Shown one piece after another: positions 17,127 through 25,767 of a stretch of DNA of 64,000 nt. Positions within the stretch are counted from its first letter, which is position 1; each line of letters opens with the position of its first letter. The stretch comes from Acidimangrovimonas pyrenivorans (GTDB lineage: Bacteria > Pseudomonadota > Alphaproteobacteria > Rhodobacterales > Rhodobacteraceae): positions 1 to 64,000 of the forward strand of contig NZ_JBHRSK010000007.1 in assembly GCF_042643245.1 (NCBI RefSeq), read 5' to 3'. Under the pieces are notes generated by a model. That model did not search any database. It was not told the DNA's origin and saw only the letters and a list, made by a program, of their open reading frames with translations. The position numbers and the translations under genes were made by a program.

Positions 17127-17885
17127 ATGGCCGGAGCGTTGGACGGCAAGACCTGCATCATCACCGGCGGGGCCGGCTCTCTCGGCGCGGCCACGGCCCG
17201 GCTCTTCGCTACCGAAGGTGCCCGGCTGATGCTGGTCGACCGCGACCGGGCGGCGCTCGACGCCGTCGCGGCGGAGCTGAATGCCGAGGTCGCCACCTGC
17301 GTCGCCGATGTCTCGGATGCCGGCCAGACCGCCGCCTATGTCGCGGCGACGCTGGAGCGGTTCGGCGGCCTCGACGTGCTGTTCAGCAATGCCGGCAATT
17401 TCGGCACGGTCGCGCCGATCGCGGAGTATCCCGACGAAGACTTCGACGCCGTGCTCGGCGTGCATGTCCGCGGCGCCTACCTCGCCTGCAAGCACGCCGC
17501 GCCGCATATGGCCAGGGGCGGCAGCATCGTCATCACCTCTTCGGTCGCGGCCACCCGCGGCGATGCCGGCGTCTACGGCTACATCACTGCCAAGCACGCC
17601 CAGATCGGGCTGATGCGCTGCCTCGCCAAGGAACTGGCGCCGCGCGGCATCCGGGTCAACACGATCCATCCCGGCCCGATCGACAACGGCTTCCAGGCCA
17701 ATGTCGAGGCCGGGCTGAGCGTCGAGCTTGGCCGCGACGCCACCGCGTTCTTCGACGAGCTGATCCCGTTGCACCGCCACGGCCGCCCCGATGAGGTCGC
17801 GCGATCTGTCCTTTATCTTGCCTCCGACCAGAGCAGCTACACGACCGGGGCGATGCTCATGGTCGATGGCGGCATGAGCACCTGA
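17127..17885 (+). CDS. short-chain dehydrogenase/reductase
   Basis: This 252-residue classical SDR has the cofactor motif TGGAGSLG (residues 14-21), NAG, the catalytic serine in ITSSVAA and the YGYITAKHA tyrosine-lysine pair. The C-terminal GAMLMVDGG is typical. An aspartate at the end of beta-2 (LMLVDRDR) favours NAD(H). It follows GGGAGGAG and is probably co-transcribed with the MarR gene 15 bases downstream. Beside a ThDP decarboxylase and an aldehyde dehydrogenase, oxidation of a hydroxy acid or alcohol is plausible. The substrate is not determined. Confidence 0.85.
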   Translation: MAGALDGKTCIITGGAGSLGAATARLFATEGARLMLVDRDRAALDAVAAELNAEVATCVADVSDAGQTAAYVAATLERFGGLDVLFSNAGNFGTVAPIAEYPDEDFDAVLGVHVRGAYLACKHAAPHMARGGSIVITSSVAATRGDAGVYGYITAKHAQIGLMRCLAKELAPRGIRVNTIHPGPIDNGFQANVEAGLSVELGRDATAFFDELIPLHRHGRPDEVARSVLYLASDQSSYTTGAMLMVDGGMST

Positions 17886-17899
17886 CTAGCGAGGAGCGG

Positions 17900-18361
17900 A
17901 TGGCAAGGACCGGCGACAACGGCAGGACAGAGCGCGAGATCGATCTCGGGCCGCTCGACGGCCTCATCGGCTTCAACCTGTGCAATGCCCAGGAAGCGGC
18001 CTTCCGCGCCTTCGCCCGCAATGTCGGCGCCGGGGGCCTGAAACCCGGCCGTTTCGCCGCGCTGAAGGTGATCCACTGCAACCCCGGCCTGACCCAGATG
18101 GACCTGGCCCGCGCCATCGCCCGCGACAAGTCGACGGTGACACCGCTGATCCAGGACCTGCAACGCCACGGCCTGATCGAGCGCAAGCCCGCCAAGGAGG
18201 ACCGGCGCCGCAACACCCTTCGCCTGACGGCAGCAGGCGAAGAGACGCTGTGCGAACTGATGAGGCACGCCCGGGAACACGATTGCCGCCTCGACGCCAT
18301 CGTCGGCGAGCACAAGGCGCTGTTTCTCGATTTGCTGCATCGGGTCGCCAAGGAGATATGA
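17900..18361 (+). CDS. MarR-family transcriptional regulator
   Basis: This 153-residue winged-helix protein has its HTH at about residues 60-95 (TQMDLARAIARDKSTVTPLI) followed by the wing KEDRRRNTLRLTAAG. MarR proteins usually repress divergent or own operons and release DNA on binding aromatic ligands. It likely binds the palindrome at 16995-17026 and controls both the SDR and ABC transporter transcripts. Confidence 0.88.
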   Translation: MARTGDNGRTEREIDLGPLDGLIGFNLCNAQEAAFRAFARNVGAGGLKPGRFAALKVIHCNPGLTQMDLARAIARDKSTVTPLIQDLQRHGLIERKPAKEDRRRNTLRLTAAGEETLCELMRHAREHDCRLDAIVGEHKALFLDLLHRVAKEI

Positions 18362-18631
18362 TCCAGCCGCCGCGCCTCGCGGATGGCCGAGATACCTGAG
18401 CCAAGCGGCCACTCGCCAGCGGCTGGGGAGCCCCGCGCCGGATTTCCGCGACTGTCGGCAACATGGTCTCCCGGCAACAACAGCCAAACCGGTTGCAAAC
18501 CGGGTCCTTCCGCCCGGCGGGGCTTGCATCGGTTGCCAACGGGCGTGCCGCGGCCGGGCCGCGCGCGGTTCGCGAGGCCGGCGACCATGCGCTGACGTGA
18601 ACCTCTTGCTGGCGACGCGAGGCCGGGAATG

Positions 18632-20560
18632 TCAGTCCAGGTCCGGCGCCAGCAGGATGCCGTCGAAGAATCCGCTCAGTTCCGCGCGGCCGTCGAGCGG
18701 CAGGATCTGGGCGATGTATTGATCGGGGCGCACCACGATCATGCAGCCCTGTTCCCGGTCGATCCCGCGCAGGTCGAAAATGTCGCCCCGCCCCTTGTGA
18801 TCGACGCAGAAGACCTTCTCGTGATCGTGCAATCCCAACCGGCCTTTCACTGGCCTGAGCAGCGGCGGCATCCCTTCGCAGGCAAGCGCGTCGAAGCTCT
18901 GCTGGAAAACGGCCCGGATGTCGATCACCGCGTCGATATCCTCGTCGGGCCGCGTGAACCTCAGGACGGGGGACTGCGGATCGGTCTCGAGCCAGGTCGC
19001 GAGCCTGTGCAGTGCCGAGCCGGGCGCGCCGCCGTCCCCGCTGCCGGCGAAAAGATAGAGCCGCCAGCGGCCATCGGCTTCGGCGACATGGCCAAGCTGC
19101 ATCCGCATCGCATCGGCAACGCGCACCACCGGGGCCGAATGGAACCGCCGCCCGATCTCCTGCCCGCTGGCCAGCGCCTGATGGGTCGGCGCCCCGGTCA
19201 GGGCGGAAGGCTGGTATTGCACCGCGAGACCCTGCGTGAACTCGAGGTTCTCGATGAACTGCTTCTGGATCCGCGGCATGCCGGCGCCGTCGAGTTCGCT
19301 TTTCCCGGGCGGCGCCGACATGATCCGGGCCCATGCCTGATCGGTGTCGATCAGCCGCTTGGCCTCGGCCCGGCGCTCTGCCGAGTAGCTGTGCAGCAGG
19401 CTTGGCGCGGCGCGGCCGCGCAGCACATGGGCGAGCTTCCAGCCGAGGTTGAACGCATCCCCCATCGAGACGTTCATCCCCTGCCCCGCCTTCGGGCTGT
19501 GGGTGTGGCAGGCATCGCCGACGGTGAAAACCCGCGGCGTGCGGGCCGTGGCCTCCTCTGCCGGCACGTCGTCGAACCGGTTCGAGAGCCGGTGACCGAT
19601 CTCGTAGATCGACCACCAGACCACCTCTTTCACGTCGACCGCGTAGGGCCGCATGATCCGGTTCGCCGCCGCGATGATGTCTTCCCGGCCAAGGTTGCGG
19701 CTCGACACCCGCTCGTCGGGATTGAGCTTGTCGAGCTCCACATACATCCGGAACAGGTAGCCGCCCTCGCGCGGCAGGATCAGGATGTTCCCCTCGCGCG
19801 CCGAGGCGACGAGGCATTTCTGGCGCACATCGGGGAAATCGGTATTGGCAAGGATATCCATCACGCCCCAGGCCTGATGCCCGGCATCGCCCTGCAATTC
19901 CCCGCCGATCGCCTTGCGCACGACCGAGCGCGCCCCGTCCGCACCGACGACGTAATTCGCGCGCAGGGTCCGCGTCGCGCCGGCATTCACGCCGGTATTG
20001 ACCAGCGTCACCGTGACCGGGTGATCCGCGGTCGCGGTGTCGATGCTCAGGTCCTGCAGCGCCCAGCCATAGTCGGGTTCGAGCCGCGCGGGCGCGTTGC
20101 GCATCACCCCGAGGAAGAGCTCGTGCACCCGGGCCTGGTTGAGCAGGGTATGCGGCATTTCCGAGCTGTCATCGGGCACGTCCTGCACGCGGCCGACCCG
20201 CCGGATGTGGTCGGGATTGTCGGGATCGGGCATCCAGAAGGCGGTCTGGTTGACCCAGTAACTCTCGCGCTTCACCATCTCGGCGAAACCGAAGGCCTGA
20301 AACATCTCCATCGTGCGGGTGTTGACGCCATCGGCCTGGCCCTTCTCCATCGGGCCCGGCTTGGGCTCGACGATCATGGTCTCGATCTCGGGGAATTGCG
20401 AAAGCTGCGCGGCCAGGCAAAGGCCGGCCGGGCCGCAGCCGGCGATGAGCACATCCACCTGCTCGGGCAGAGGCGCGTGCGGACCGCGATCGCGCCGGCA
20501 GGGCGCGGCCGGCCTGAGATCGGGATCGCCGCCGCGAAAACCGTCGAGATAGAATTGCAT
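18632..20560 (-). CDS. mobA: 3-hydroxybenzoate 4-monooxygenase (FAD-dependent)
   Basis: This 642-residue flavoprotein of the phenol hydroxylase group matches the length and layout of MobA, which converts 3-hydroxybenzoate to protocatechuate with NADPH and O2. The FAD site is IAGCGPAGLCLA near residue 40. The second FAD motif is VGDACHTHSPKAGQGMN, followed by a C-terminal thioredoxin-like domain. The start at 20560 (MQFYLDGF) follows GAGGAGG. The frame upstream is ignored. The gene diverges from a MarR gene exactly as mobA and mobR do in Comamonas testosteroni, which supports the substrate. Phenol 2-monooxygenase is the main alternative. Confidence 0.82.
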   Translation of the reverse strand: MQFYLDGFRGGDPDLRPAAPCRRDRGPHAPLPEQVDVLIAGCGPAGLCLAAQLSQFPEIETMIVEPKPGPMEKGQADGVNTRTMEMFQAFGFAEMVKRESYWVNQTAFWMPDPDNPDHIRRVGRVQDVPDDSSEMPHTLLNQARVHELFLGVMRNAPARLEPDYGWALQDLSIDTATADHPVTVTLVNTGVNAGATRTLRANYVVGADGARSVVRKAIGGELQGDAGHQAWGVMDILANTDFPDVRQKCLVASAREGNILILPREGGYLFRMYVELDKLNPDERVSSRNLGREDIIAAANRIMRPYAVDVKEVVWWSIYEIGHRLSNRFDDVPAEEATARTPRVFTVGDACHTHSPKAGQGMNVSMGDAFNLGWKLAHVLRGRAAPSLLHSYSAERRAEAKRLIDTDQAWARIMSAPPGKSELDGAGMPRIQKQFIENLEFTQGLAVQYQPSALTGAPTHQALASGQEIGRRFHSAPVVRVADAMRMQLGHVAEADGRWRLYLFAGSGDGGAPGSALHRLATWLETDPQSPVLRFTRPDEDIDAVIDIRAVFQQSFDALACEGMPPLLRPVKGRLGLHDHEKVFCVDHKGRGDIFDLRGIDREQGCMIVVRPDQYIAQILPLDGRAELSGFFDGILLAPDLD

Positions 20561-20605
20561 CGCATTTCCTCCTCGCAAAGCGGGTGGCATCGGCACCGCG
20601 CCCGA

Positions 20606-20625
20606 ATGATATCTATACTTATCAT
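20606..20625. promoter_or_regulatory. candidate second MobR site in the mobA leader
   Basis: ATGATA and TATCAT form inverted arms around eight bases. The GATA/TATC half-sites match those of the site at 20672-20690. It lies 46 bases upstream of the mobA start, downstream of the -10, and could block elongation. Confidence 0.4.
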
Positions 20626-20651
20626 GCTCCCACAAGAAAATAAGTATTCAT

Positions 20652-20690
20652 ATTATATTGCATAACTAACTGATAACCATTACAGTTATC
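20652..20690 (-). promoter_or_regulatory. mobA promoter with MobR operator
   Basis: On the minus strand a perfect TATAAT -10 lies at 20657-20652. The upstream -35 zone is covered by the palindrome GATAAC-N7-GTTATC (20672-20690). This 158-base spacer is strikingly AT-rich compared with its surroundings. Binding by the divergent MarR protein would hide the -35 region and repress both genes. Confidence 0.6.
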
Positions 20691-20718
20691 GCATTTCCGC
20701 GACCCGCCGGAGGTTGAA

Positions 20719-21147
20719 GTGAAAGCCCATGGCATGGCCGGACATCTGATCCGGCGCCTGAACCAGATCTCGACACAGGTCTTTGCAACGCGCGTGCAGG
20801 AGGCTGGCTTCGACCTCACGCAGGTCCAATTCGCCGCCATGGACGCCATCGCCACCCATCCCGGCATCGACCAGGCCGGGGTGGCGGCGCTGATCGCCTA
20901 TGACCGGGCGACGATCGGCGGGGTGATCGACCGGCTCGAGCAGAAGGGGCTGATCGAGCGTAGCATCGCCAGGCACGACCGCCGGGCGCGCTCGGTCCGC
21001 CTGACCGCCCGGGGCGAGCGGGTCTTTGCAGAACTCCTGCCCGTGGTCACGCGGCTTCAGGACGAAATCCTGTCGGCCCTCGCCCCCGACGAGCGCACCA
21101 CCTTCCTGAGCCTGGCGAGGAAGGCGGTCGGAGAGATCGCGGAATAG
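20719..21147 (+). CDS. mobR: MarR-family repressor MobR
   Basis: This 142-residue MarR protein has its HTH at about residues 48-85 (DQAGVAALIAYDRATIGGVI) and wing RHDRRARSVRLTARG. The start is GTG at 20719 behind CGGAGG, with an ATG three codons later as alternative. The divergent arrangement with mobA, with a palindrome in the shared spacer, matches MobR of Comamonas, a repressor released by 3-hydroxybenzoate. The effector here is inferred. Confidence 0.8.
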   Translation: MKAHGMAGHLIRRLNQISTQVFATRVQEAGFDLTQVQFAAMDAIATHPGIDQAGVAALIAYDRATIGGVIDRLEQKGLIERSIARHDRRARSVRLTARGERVFAELLPVVTRLQDEILSALAPDERTTFLSLARKAVGEIAE

Positions 21148-21210
21148 GGCACAAACGTCCGCCGCATGGCTAGGCAGCTCAGGGGCGTGGCGGGCAGGCC
21201 GGGCGCCGCC

Positions 21211-22077
21211 CTATGCAAGCGCGTTCCAGAAATCCTGCGCGGCGGGGCCGAGCTTTCGCCCGGGATTGCAGATCATGCGCAACGCGCGCCGGACCGTCGG
21301 GTCGGCGGGACGCACGAAGCCGAGCCCCCCGCCGAGGATCGAGGCCACGCCCTCGGGCAGGATCGTCGCGCCGAGCCCTTCCCGGACGAAGGAAAGCAGG
21401 GCCGTCGTGTTGCGCGCCTGCAGGGTGCAGGCGTCGCGCCTCTCGGCGACGTGGCGATCGGCGACCAGGGCACAGAGCGGGTTGGCGATCAGCGGTTCCA
21501 GCCCCAGCAGGGACCAGCCGGGACGAGCCTCCCCCTCAGCCAGCGCCCGGTCGATCCGCCCCCCTTCGCGATACACGATACCCAGCGCGTCCTGCGCCAC
21601 CGCGACCCCGTCGCCCGGGTCGTCCGCGGCCGCCGTCAGGATGCCGATATCGGCCTCGTCCAGCCGCACCCGCCGCCGGACCGAGGCGCTGTCGACGTCG
21701 CTGATCTCGAGCCGGACCTCGGGATGGGACTGGCGGAACTGCACAATCGCGCCCGGCAGTAGGGTGGCGGCGACCGACGGCACCGCGGCGACCCGCACCG
21801 TCCCCGCGACCGAGGCCGTCAGGCGCCGGATCGTCTCGGTGCTGCTGTCGAAGACATCCGTCGCCCGGACCGCCTCGGCGAGGACGAGCTCGCCGAGCTT
21901 CGTCAGCCGGTTCTTGCGCTCGGTCTCGAACAGCGGCGCGCCGATATCGGCCTCGAGCTGCGCCAGCGTCATCGAGACGGCGGAGGGCGTGCGCCCCAGG
22001 ATCGCCGCCGCCTCGGCCAAGGCGCCCCGGTCCGCGACGACGCGAAAGACACGCAGCATTTCCAGCTTGATCGCCAT
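21211..22077 (-). CDS. LysR-family transcriptional regulator
   Basis: This 288-residue LysR protein has its N-terminal HTH at residues 3-60 (ALAEAAAILGRTPSAVSMTL) and a substrate-binding domain beginning near residue 90 (GTVRVAAVPSV). It is transcribed away from the dipeptidase operon. The 182-base spacer between them is AT-rich around 22080-22130 and contains TTTC and GAAA half-sites, so it is probably the activator of that operon. Confidence 0.88.
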   Translation of the reverse strand: MAIKLEMLRVFRVVADRGALAEAAAILGRTPSAVSMTLAQLEADIGAPLFETERKNRLTKLGELVLAEAVRATDVFDSSTETIRRLTASVAGTVRVAAVPSVAATLLPGAIVQFRQSHPEVRLEISDVDSASVRRRVRLDEADIGILTAAADDPGDGVAVAQDALGIVYREGGRIDRALAEGEARPGWSLLGLEPLIANPLCALVADRHVAERRDACTLQARNTTALLSFVREGLGATILPEGVASILGGGLGFVRPADPTVRRALRMICNPGRKLGPAAQDFWNALA

Positions 22078-22259
22078 TTCAGGAAACCTGAATTTCTCTT
22101 CAACATTTCCAAATTGATTGAAATTTCTGCCCCTGTCTAGGATCGGGCATCCCTGAGGGAGGCTGCGATGGCACAGCGAAGTGGCGCCGGTATTGCCGGG
22201 CGGTGGCGGAAGGGCGCGGGTCCCGGCAGGACCGGCCAGGCCACGGCGGGAGCGCGGGC

Positions 22260-23252
22260 ATGACTCCGCTGATCGACGGGCTGCAATATGCCAACTGGTC
22301 GGAAAGGATTTTCCGCCAGATGCGCGCCGGCGGGGTGGACGCGGTCCATGTCACCGTCACCTATCACGAGACCTTCCGCGAGACGGTTCAGGTGATCGAA
22401 CGCTGGAACCGCTGGTTCGAACGCTTCCCCGAACTGATCTTCCCGGGCCGCAGCGCCGCCGACGTGACCCGGGCGCGCGAAACCGGCCGCACCGCGATCT
22501 TCTTCGGCGCGCAGAACCCGTCCTGCATCGAGGACGATATCGGGCTGGTCGAGGTGCTGCACACGCTGGGCCTGCGCTTCATGCAGCTGAGCTACAACAA
22601 CCAGTCGCTGCTGGCCTCGGGCTGTTACGAGGACGACGATACCGGCCTGACCCGCATGGGCCGCGCGGTGGTGGCCGAGATGAACCGCGTCGGGCTGGTG
22701 GTGGACATGAGCCATTCGGGCGAACGCTCGACGCTGGAGGCAATCGAGCAGTCCAGCCGCCCGATCGCGATCACCCATGCCAACCCGGCCCGCTGGCACC
22801 CCGCGCGGCGCAACAAGTCCGACACCGTGCTGCGCGCGCTGGCCGGGAGCGGCGGCATGCTGGGCTTCTCGGTCTACCCGCATCACCTGAAGGGCGGCAG
22901 CGCCTGCCGCCTGCAGGGCTATTGCGAGATGATCGCGCGCACCGCCGATCTGATGGGGATCGAGCGGGTCGGCATCGGCACCGACCTGTGCCAGGACCAG
23001 CCCGACAGCGTCGTCGAATGGATGCGCGTCGGGCGCTGGACCAAGGCGCCGGATTACGGCGAGGGCAGCGCCGACGCCCCCGGCTTTCCACCGATGCCGG
23101 ACTGGTTCGCCGACAACCGCGATTTCGGCCGCATCGCCGAGGGGTTGCGCGCCACCGGCATGGACGCGGCCGAGGTCGCGGCCGTGATGGGCGGCAACTG
23201 GCTGCGCTTTTTCGAGACCGGCTTCGGCGCGGCCGCGCCCGGCCGGACCTGA
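22260..23252 (+). CDS. M19 (renal-type) dipeptidase family protein with incomplete zinc site
   Basis: This 330-residue protein has the membrane-dipeptidase TIM-barrel. H152 (DMSHSG), H173 (ITHAN) and D242 (GIGTDLC) match three zinc ligands. The N-terminal HxD pair is replaced by IDGLQYAN, and the bridging glutamate region (usually EG) reads FFGAQNPS. One of the two zinc positions therefore seems lost, and the substrate may not be an ordinary dipeptide. The start at 22260 follows GGGAG. It leads an operon with two poorly characterised proteins and an Ldh-family reductase. No signal peptide is seen, so it acts in the cytoplasm. Confidence 0.75.
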   Translation: MTPLIDGLQYANWSERIFRQMRAGGVDAVHVTVTYHETFRETVQVIERWNRWFERFPELIFPGRSAADVTRARETGRTAIFFGAQNPSCIEDDIGLVEVLHTLGLRFMQLSYNNQSLLASGCYEDDDTGLTRMGRAVVAEMNRVGLVVDMSHSGERSTLEAIEQSSRPIAITHANPARWHPARRNKSDTVLRALAGSGGMLGFSVYPHHLKGGSACRLQGYCEMIARTADLMGIERVGIGTDLCQDQPDSVVEWMRVGRWTKAPDYGEGSADAPGFPPMPDWFADNRDFGRIAEGLRATGMDAAEVAAVMGGNWLRFFETGFGAAAPGRT

Positions 23253-23322
23253 CAGGGCGCGCCGGGCGGGCTAGACTTCCGCCCGGCGCTTACTTTCCCC
23301 ACGCAAGAGGGCGGATCGCAGG

Positions 23323-24999
23323 ATGCAGAGCGCAGAGCACACGGCCCCCGGGGCCCGACCGGTCGCCCCCCGCCCGCCCGAGAATGTCATGCGGCTGGCG
23401 CGGATGGGGGCGGCCCACCCGACGCGGCTGTCGTTCCTGCGCGTGATGCTGCGGCGGATGACGGCCGGGGACTGGCGCTTCGACCGGCCGCTCTGGGAGG
23501 TCGACGCGCAGGGCGTCGGCCGCGCCGTCTACCGCGCCATCGGGCCGGAACGGAGCTACAGCCTGGTCGCCTTTGCCCACGACCTGCCGGACGAGAGGCG
23601 CTCGGACCGGGTCATCGCCACCGCCTGGGACGCGACTTTCGCGCTGTTCGACGGCACGCCCTCCGCCGCCGATCTCGACCGCCTGCAGGCCAACGTGCCG
23701 CTGCAGGAAGCCGGTCGGGTCAGCGCCCGGGAACTGTCGCTCAGCCGCGCCAACCGCTCGGTCCGGCTCTGGTCCCATGTCGTCGACAACCTCGCCGCCG
23801 GCCGCCAGCCGGATCGCGCCGAGATCGAGGCCGTCGGCTACCTGATGCGGACGACGGCGGTCTACGGCTCGGGCAAGTTCGGCGCCGCCGACCGGCGCGA
23901 CATCGCCGGGCGGCCCGAGCTGGCCGCGCCATTCCAGGCCGAGATGCTGTCGGTCTGGCTGACGCGGCAGTTCACCGTCGACATGGTCGAGCATCTCGCG
24001 GCGGCCCGGGGCGGCGGCGCAGCGGTGCGGCTGGCCCCCGGGCTCAAGCGGGACCTCGGCGTGGGCAACTCCACCGGCCTCGGCATGGCGCCGTTCCTCG
24101 TGCGCCACCCGGTGCTGCTGAACAACTGGATGGAAGCGCGGGAGACGGCACTGGCCCGTGTCCGCGCCCTGCCCGGCGCGACGCCCGAGGCCGTCGACCG
24201 GCTGACCGCCGCCTTTGCCGCGGCCCGCGCCACCGTCGCCGGCTGGCACTCGGAGCATCCGCTGCAGATCGGCAGGCTGGCCGAGCTGCGGGCCGACCTC
24301 GACCGCATCGGCGCCCGGCTGGAAACCTTCCCCGGCCCGGCAGAGCGGCCGTGGGACGCGCTCTGGCGCTGGGGCGAGGCGGCGCTGAGCCCGGAAGGGC
24401 AGGCGCTGCTGCTGGCGCTGGTGATCGAGCCGCATGGCGCCCTGGTCGACGACCTCGCCGCGACGATGAGTGCGGACGAGGCCGCCGCCTTCCCCCTCGA
24501 CGGCGCCATGTCCGTCGGCTGCCTGCGGGCGATCCTGAAAGCGCGTTACGACTGGGCGCTGGCGATCGACTTCGACCGGCCCGAGAACCGGGCCCGGTTC
24601 TGGTACGTGTCCGAGGAGAAGCTGGAACCCCGGCTCGGCGCGCGCGCCACCGACGCCGGCGCGGACCGGGAACAGCCGCTCTGCACCGCGCGGCTGGCAC
24701 AGGCGCTGCACACCGATCTGCGGGACTGGCCGGACGACGCCACCGTCGCCGCCTTCCTGCTGGCCCGGCCCGCGCATCGCTTCATGCTCCGCCGCGCCCA
24801 GATCGCGGACCGCCACCCCTATGCCGAAGTCCGCGACAACCTGATCGGGGCCGAGATGCTGCCCATCGACCTGATGCGCTGCAAGCTGGCCTTCTTCGGG
24901 GCCAGCCATTTCGACCCGCGCTCAGACAAGTGGGTGCGCATCAGCCTGTTCCAGGGCGCGCCCTATCCGCTCGACCGGCCGCTGGAGGCGCAGACATGA
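23323..24999 (+). CDS. conserved-looking protein of unknown function (558 aa)
   Basis: I do not recognise this family. The 558-residue protein is soluble, rich in Arg, Ala and Trp, with no signal peptide, membrane helix or nucleotide-binding motif. The ATG at 23323 lies behind GGAT. Features worth searching include RAIGPERSYSLVAFAHDLPD near residue 70, GSGKFGAADR near 180, GVGNSTGLGMAPFLVRHP near 250, and a C-terminal YAEVRDNLIGAEMLPIDL. GSGKFG is not a convincing P-loop (no following T/S). It overlaps the next gene (ATGA), so the two are translationally coupled. Its high coding quality and operon position argue for a real enzyme of the dipeptidase/reductase pathway. Confidence 0.75.
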   Translation: MQSAEHTAPGARPVAPRPPENVMRLARMGAAHPTRLSFLRVMLRRMTAGDWRFDRPLWEVDAQGVGRAVYRAIGPERSYSLVAFAHDLPDERRSDRVIATAWDATFALFDGTPSAADLDRLQANVPLQEAGRVSARELSLSRANRSVRLWSHVVDNLAAGRQPDRAEIEAVGYLMRTTAVYGSGKFGAADRRDIAGRPELAAPFQAEMLSVWLTRQFTVDMVEHLAAARGGGAAVRLAPGLKRDLGVGNSTGLGMAPFLVRHPVLLNNWMEARETALARVRALPGATPEAVDRLTAAFAAARATVAGWHSEHPLQIGRLAELRADLDRIGARLETFPGPAERPWDALWRWGEAALSPEGQALLLALVIEPHGALVDDLAATMSADEAAAFPLDGAMSVGCLRAILKARYDWALAIDFDRPENRARFWYVSEEKLEPRLGARATDAGADREQPLCTARLAQALHTDLRDWPDDATVAAFLLARPAHRFMLRRAQIADRHPYAEVRDNLIGAEMLPIDLMRCKLAFFGASHFDPRSDKWVRISLFQGAPYPLDRPLEAQT

Positions 25000-25709
25000 G
25001 GGCCGAGCCCGACGATCCGCTCCGGTCGGGGTCGTCGCTGTCCGACCCGCCCGGCCGGGTGCGCCTGTCGCGCAACGAGCTCGAGGCACTGTGCCTCAAG
25101 GCCGCGCGCGGCGCCGGGATGAGCTGGGGCCATGCCGAGGAGGCGGGCTTTGCCGCCGGCTGGCTGTCGGCCCACGGTCTCGACGGCGCCGCGGCCCTGC
25201 TGGCGGTTCTCGCGGCCGGGAGCGGAAAACCATGGCGGGCGCTGTGCCCGGTTGTGACGCCGGGACGGTGGCGCCCGGCGGGTCCCGGCCCGCTCTGCCC
25301 CGTCGCCCTGGGCGCGGCCCTGCTCGACCATTGCGAGCTGCCCGAGGGCCGCCTGGACGGCGGGCTGACCGTCGGCCCGGTCTGCCGACCGCTCGTCGTG
25401 CTGCCCTTCCTGGCCGCAAGCGCGGCGCGGACGGCTCGGCCGGTCGGCGTGGACTGGGGCACCGGGTCGCTGACCCTCGACGGGGACGGCGCGATCTCGG
25501 GCGACATCGAGCACTTGGCGGCGCTGGCCGAGGGCACGCTGGTGCTGTCGCCCGGCACCGCCCCGCCCGGTCGGCCCGCGGCGCAGGGGACGCCGGGCTG
25601 CGGCCGCGAGACGCTGGCCCGGCTCGACGCCCTGGCGATGCGAACCACCGTCCCGCCCTCCGACCGTTCACGCGCCGATGCCGGCGGTGGAACGAGCGAC
25701 AACGACTGA
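24996..25709 (+). CDS. DUF3726-like protein
   Basis: This 237-residue protein has an N-terminal block RLSRNELEALCLKAARGAGM followed by SWGHAEEAG, which matches my recollection of the DUF3726 family. The rest is low in recognisable motifs. The C-terminus (from about residue 205) is disordered in composition. The ATG overlaps the stop of the preceding 558-residue gene. No function is known, but co-occurrence with the Ldh-family reductase and the M19 protein suggests a shared catabolic task. Confidence 0.6.
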   Translation: MRAEPDDPLRSGSSLSDPPGRVRLSRNELEALCLKAARGAGMSWGHAEEAGFAAGWLSAHGLDGAAALLAVLAAGSGKPWRALCPVVTPGRWRPAGPGPLCPVALGAALLDHCELPEGRLDGGLTVGPVCRPLVVLPFLAASAARTARPVGVDWGTGSLTLDGDGAISGDIEHLAALAEGTLVLSPGTAPPGRPAAQGTPGCGRETLARLDALAMRTTVPPSDRSRADAGGGTSDND

Positions 25710-25767
25710 AGGCCAGGCAGGCAATCAGGCACCCGAGCGGGACGTGCAGACAAAGGGGAGCAGCACG

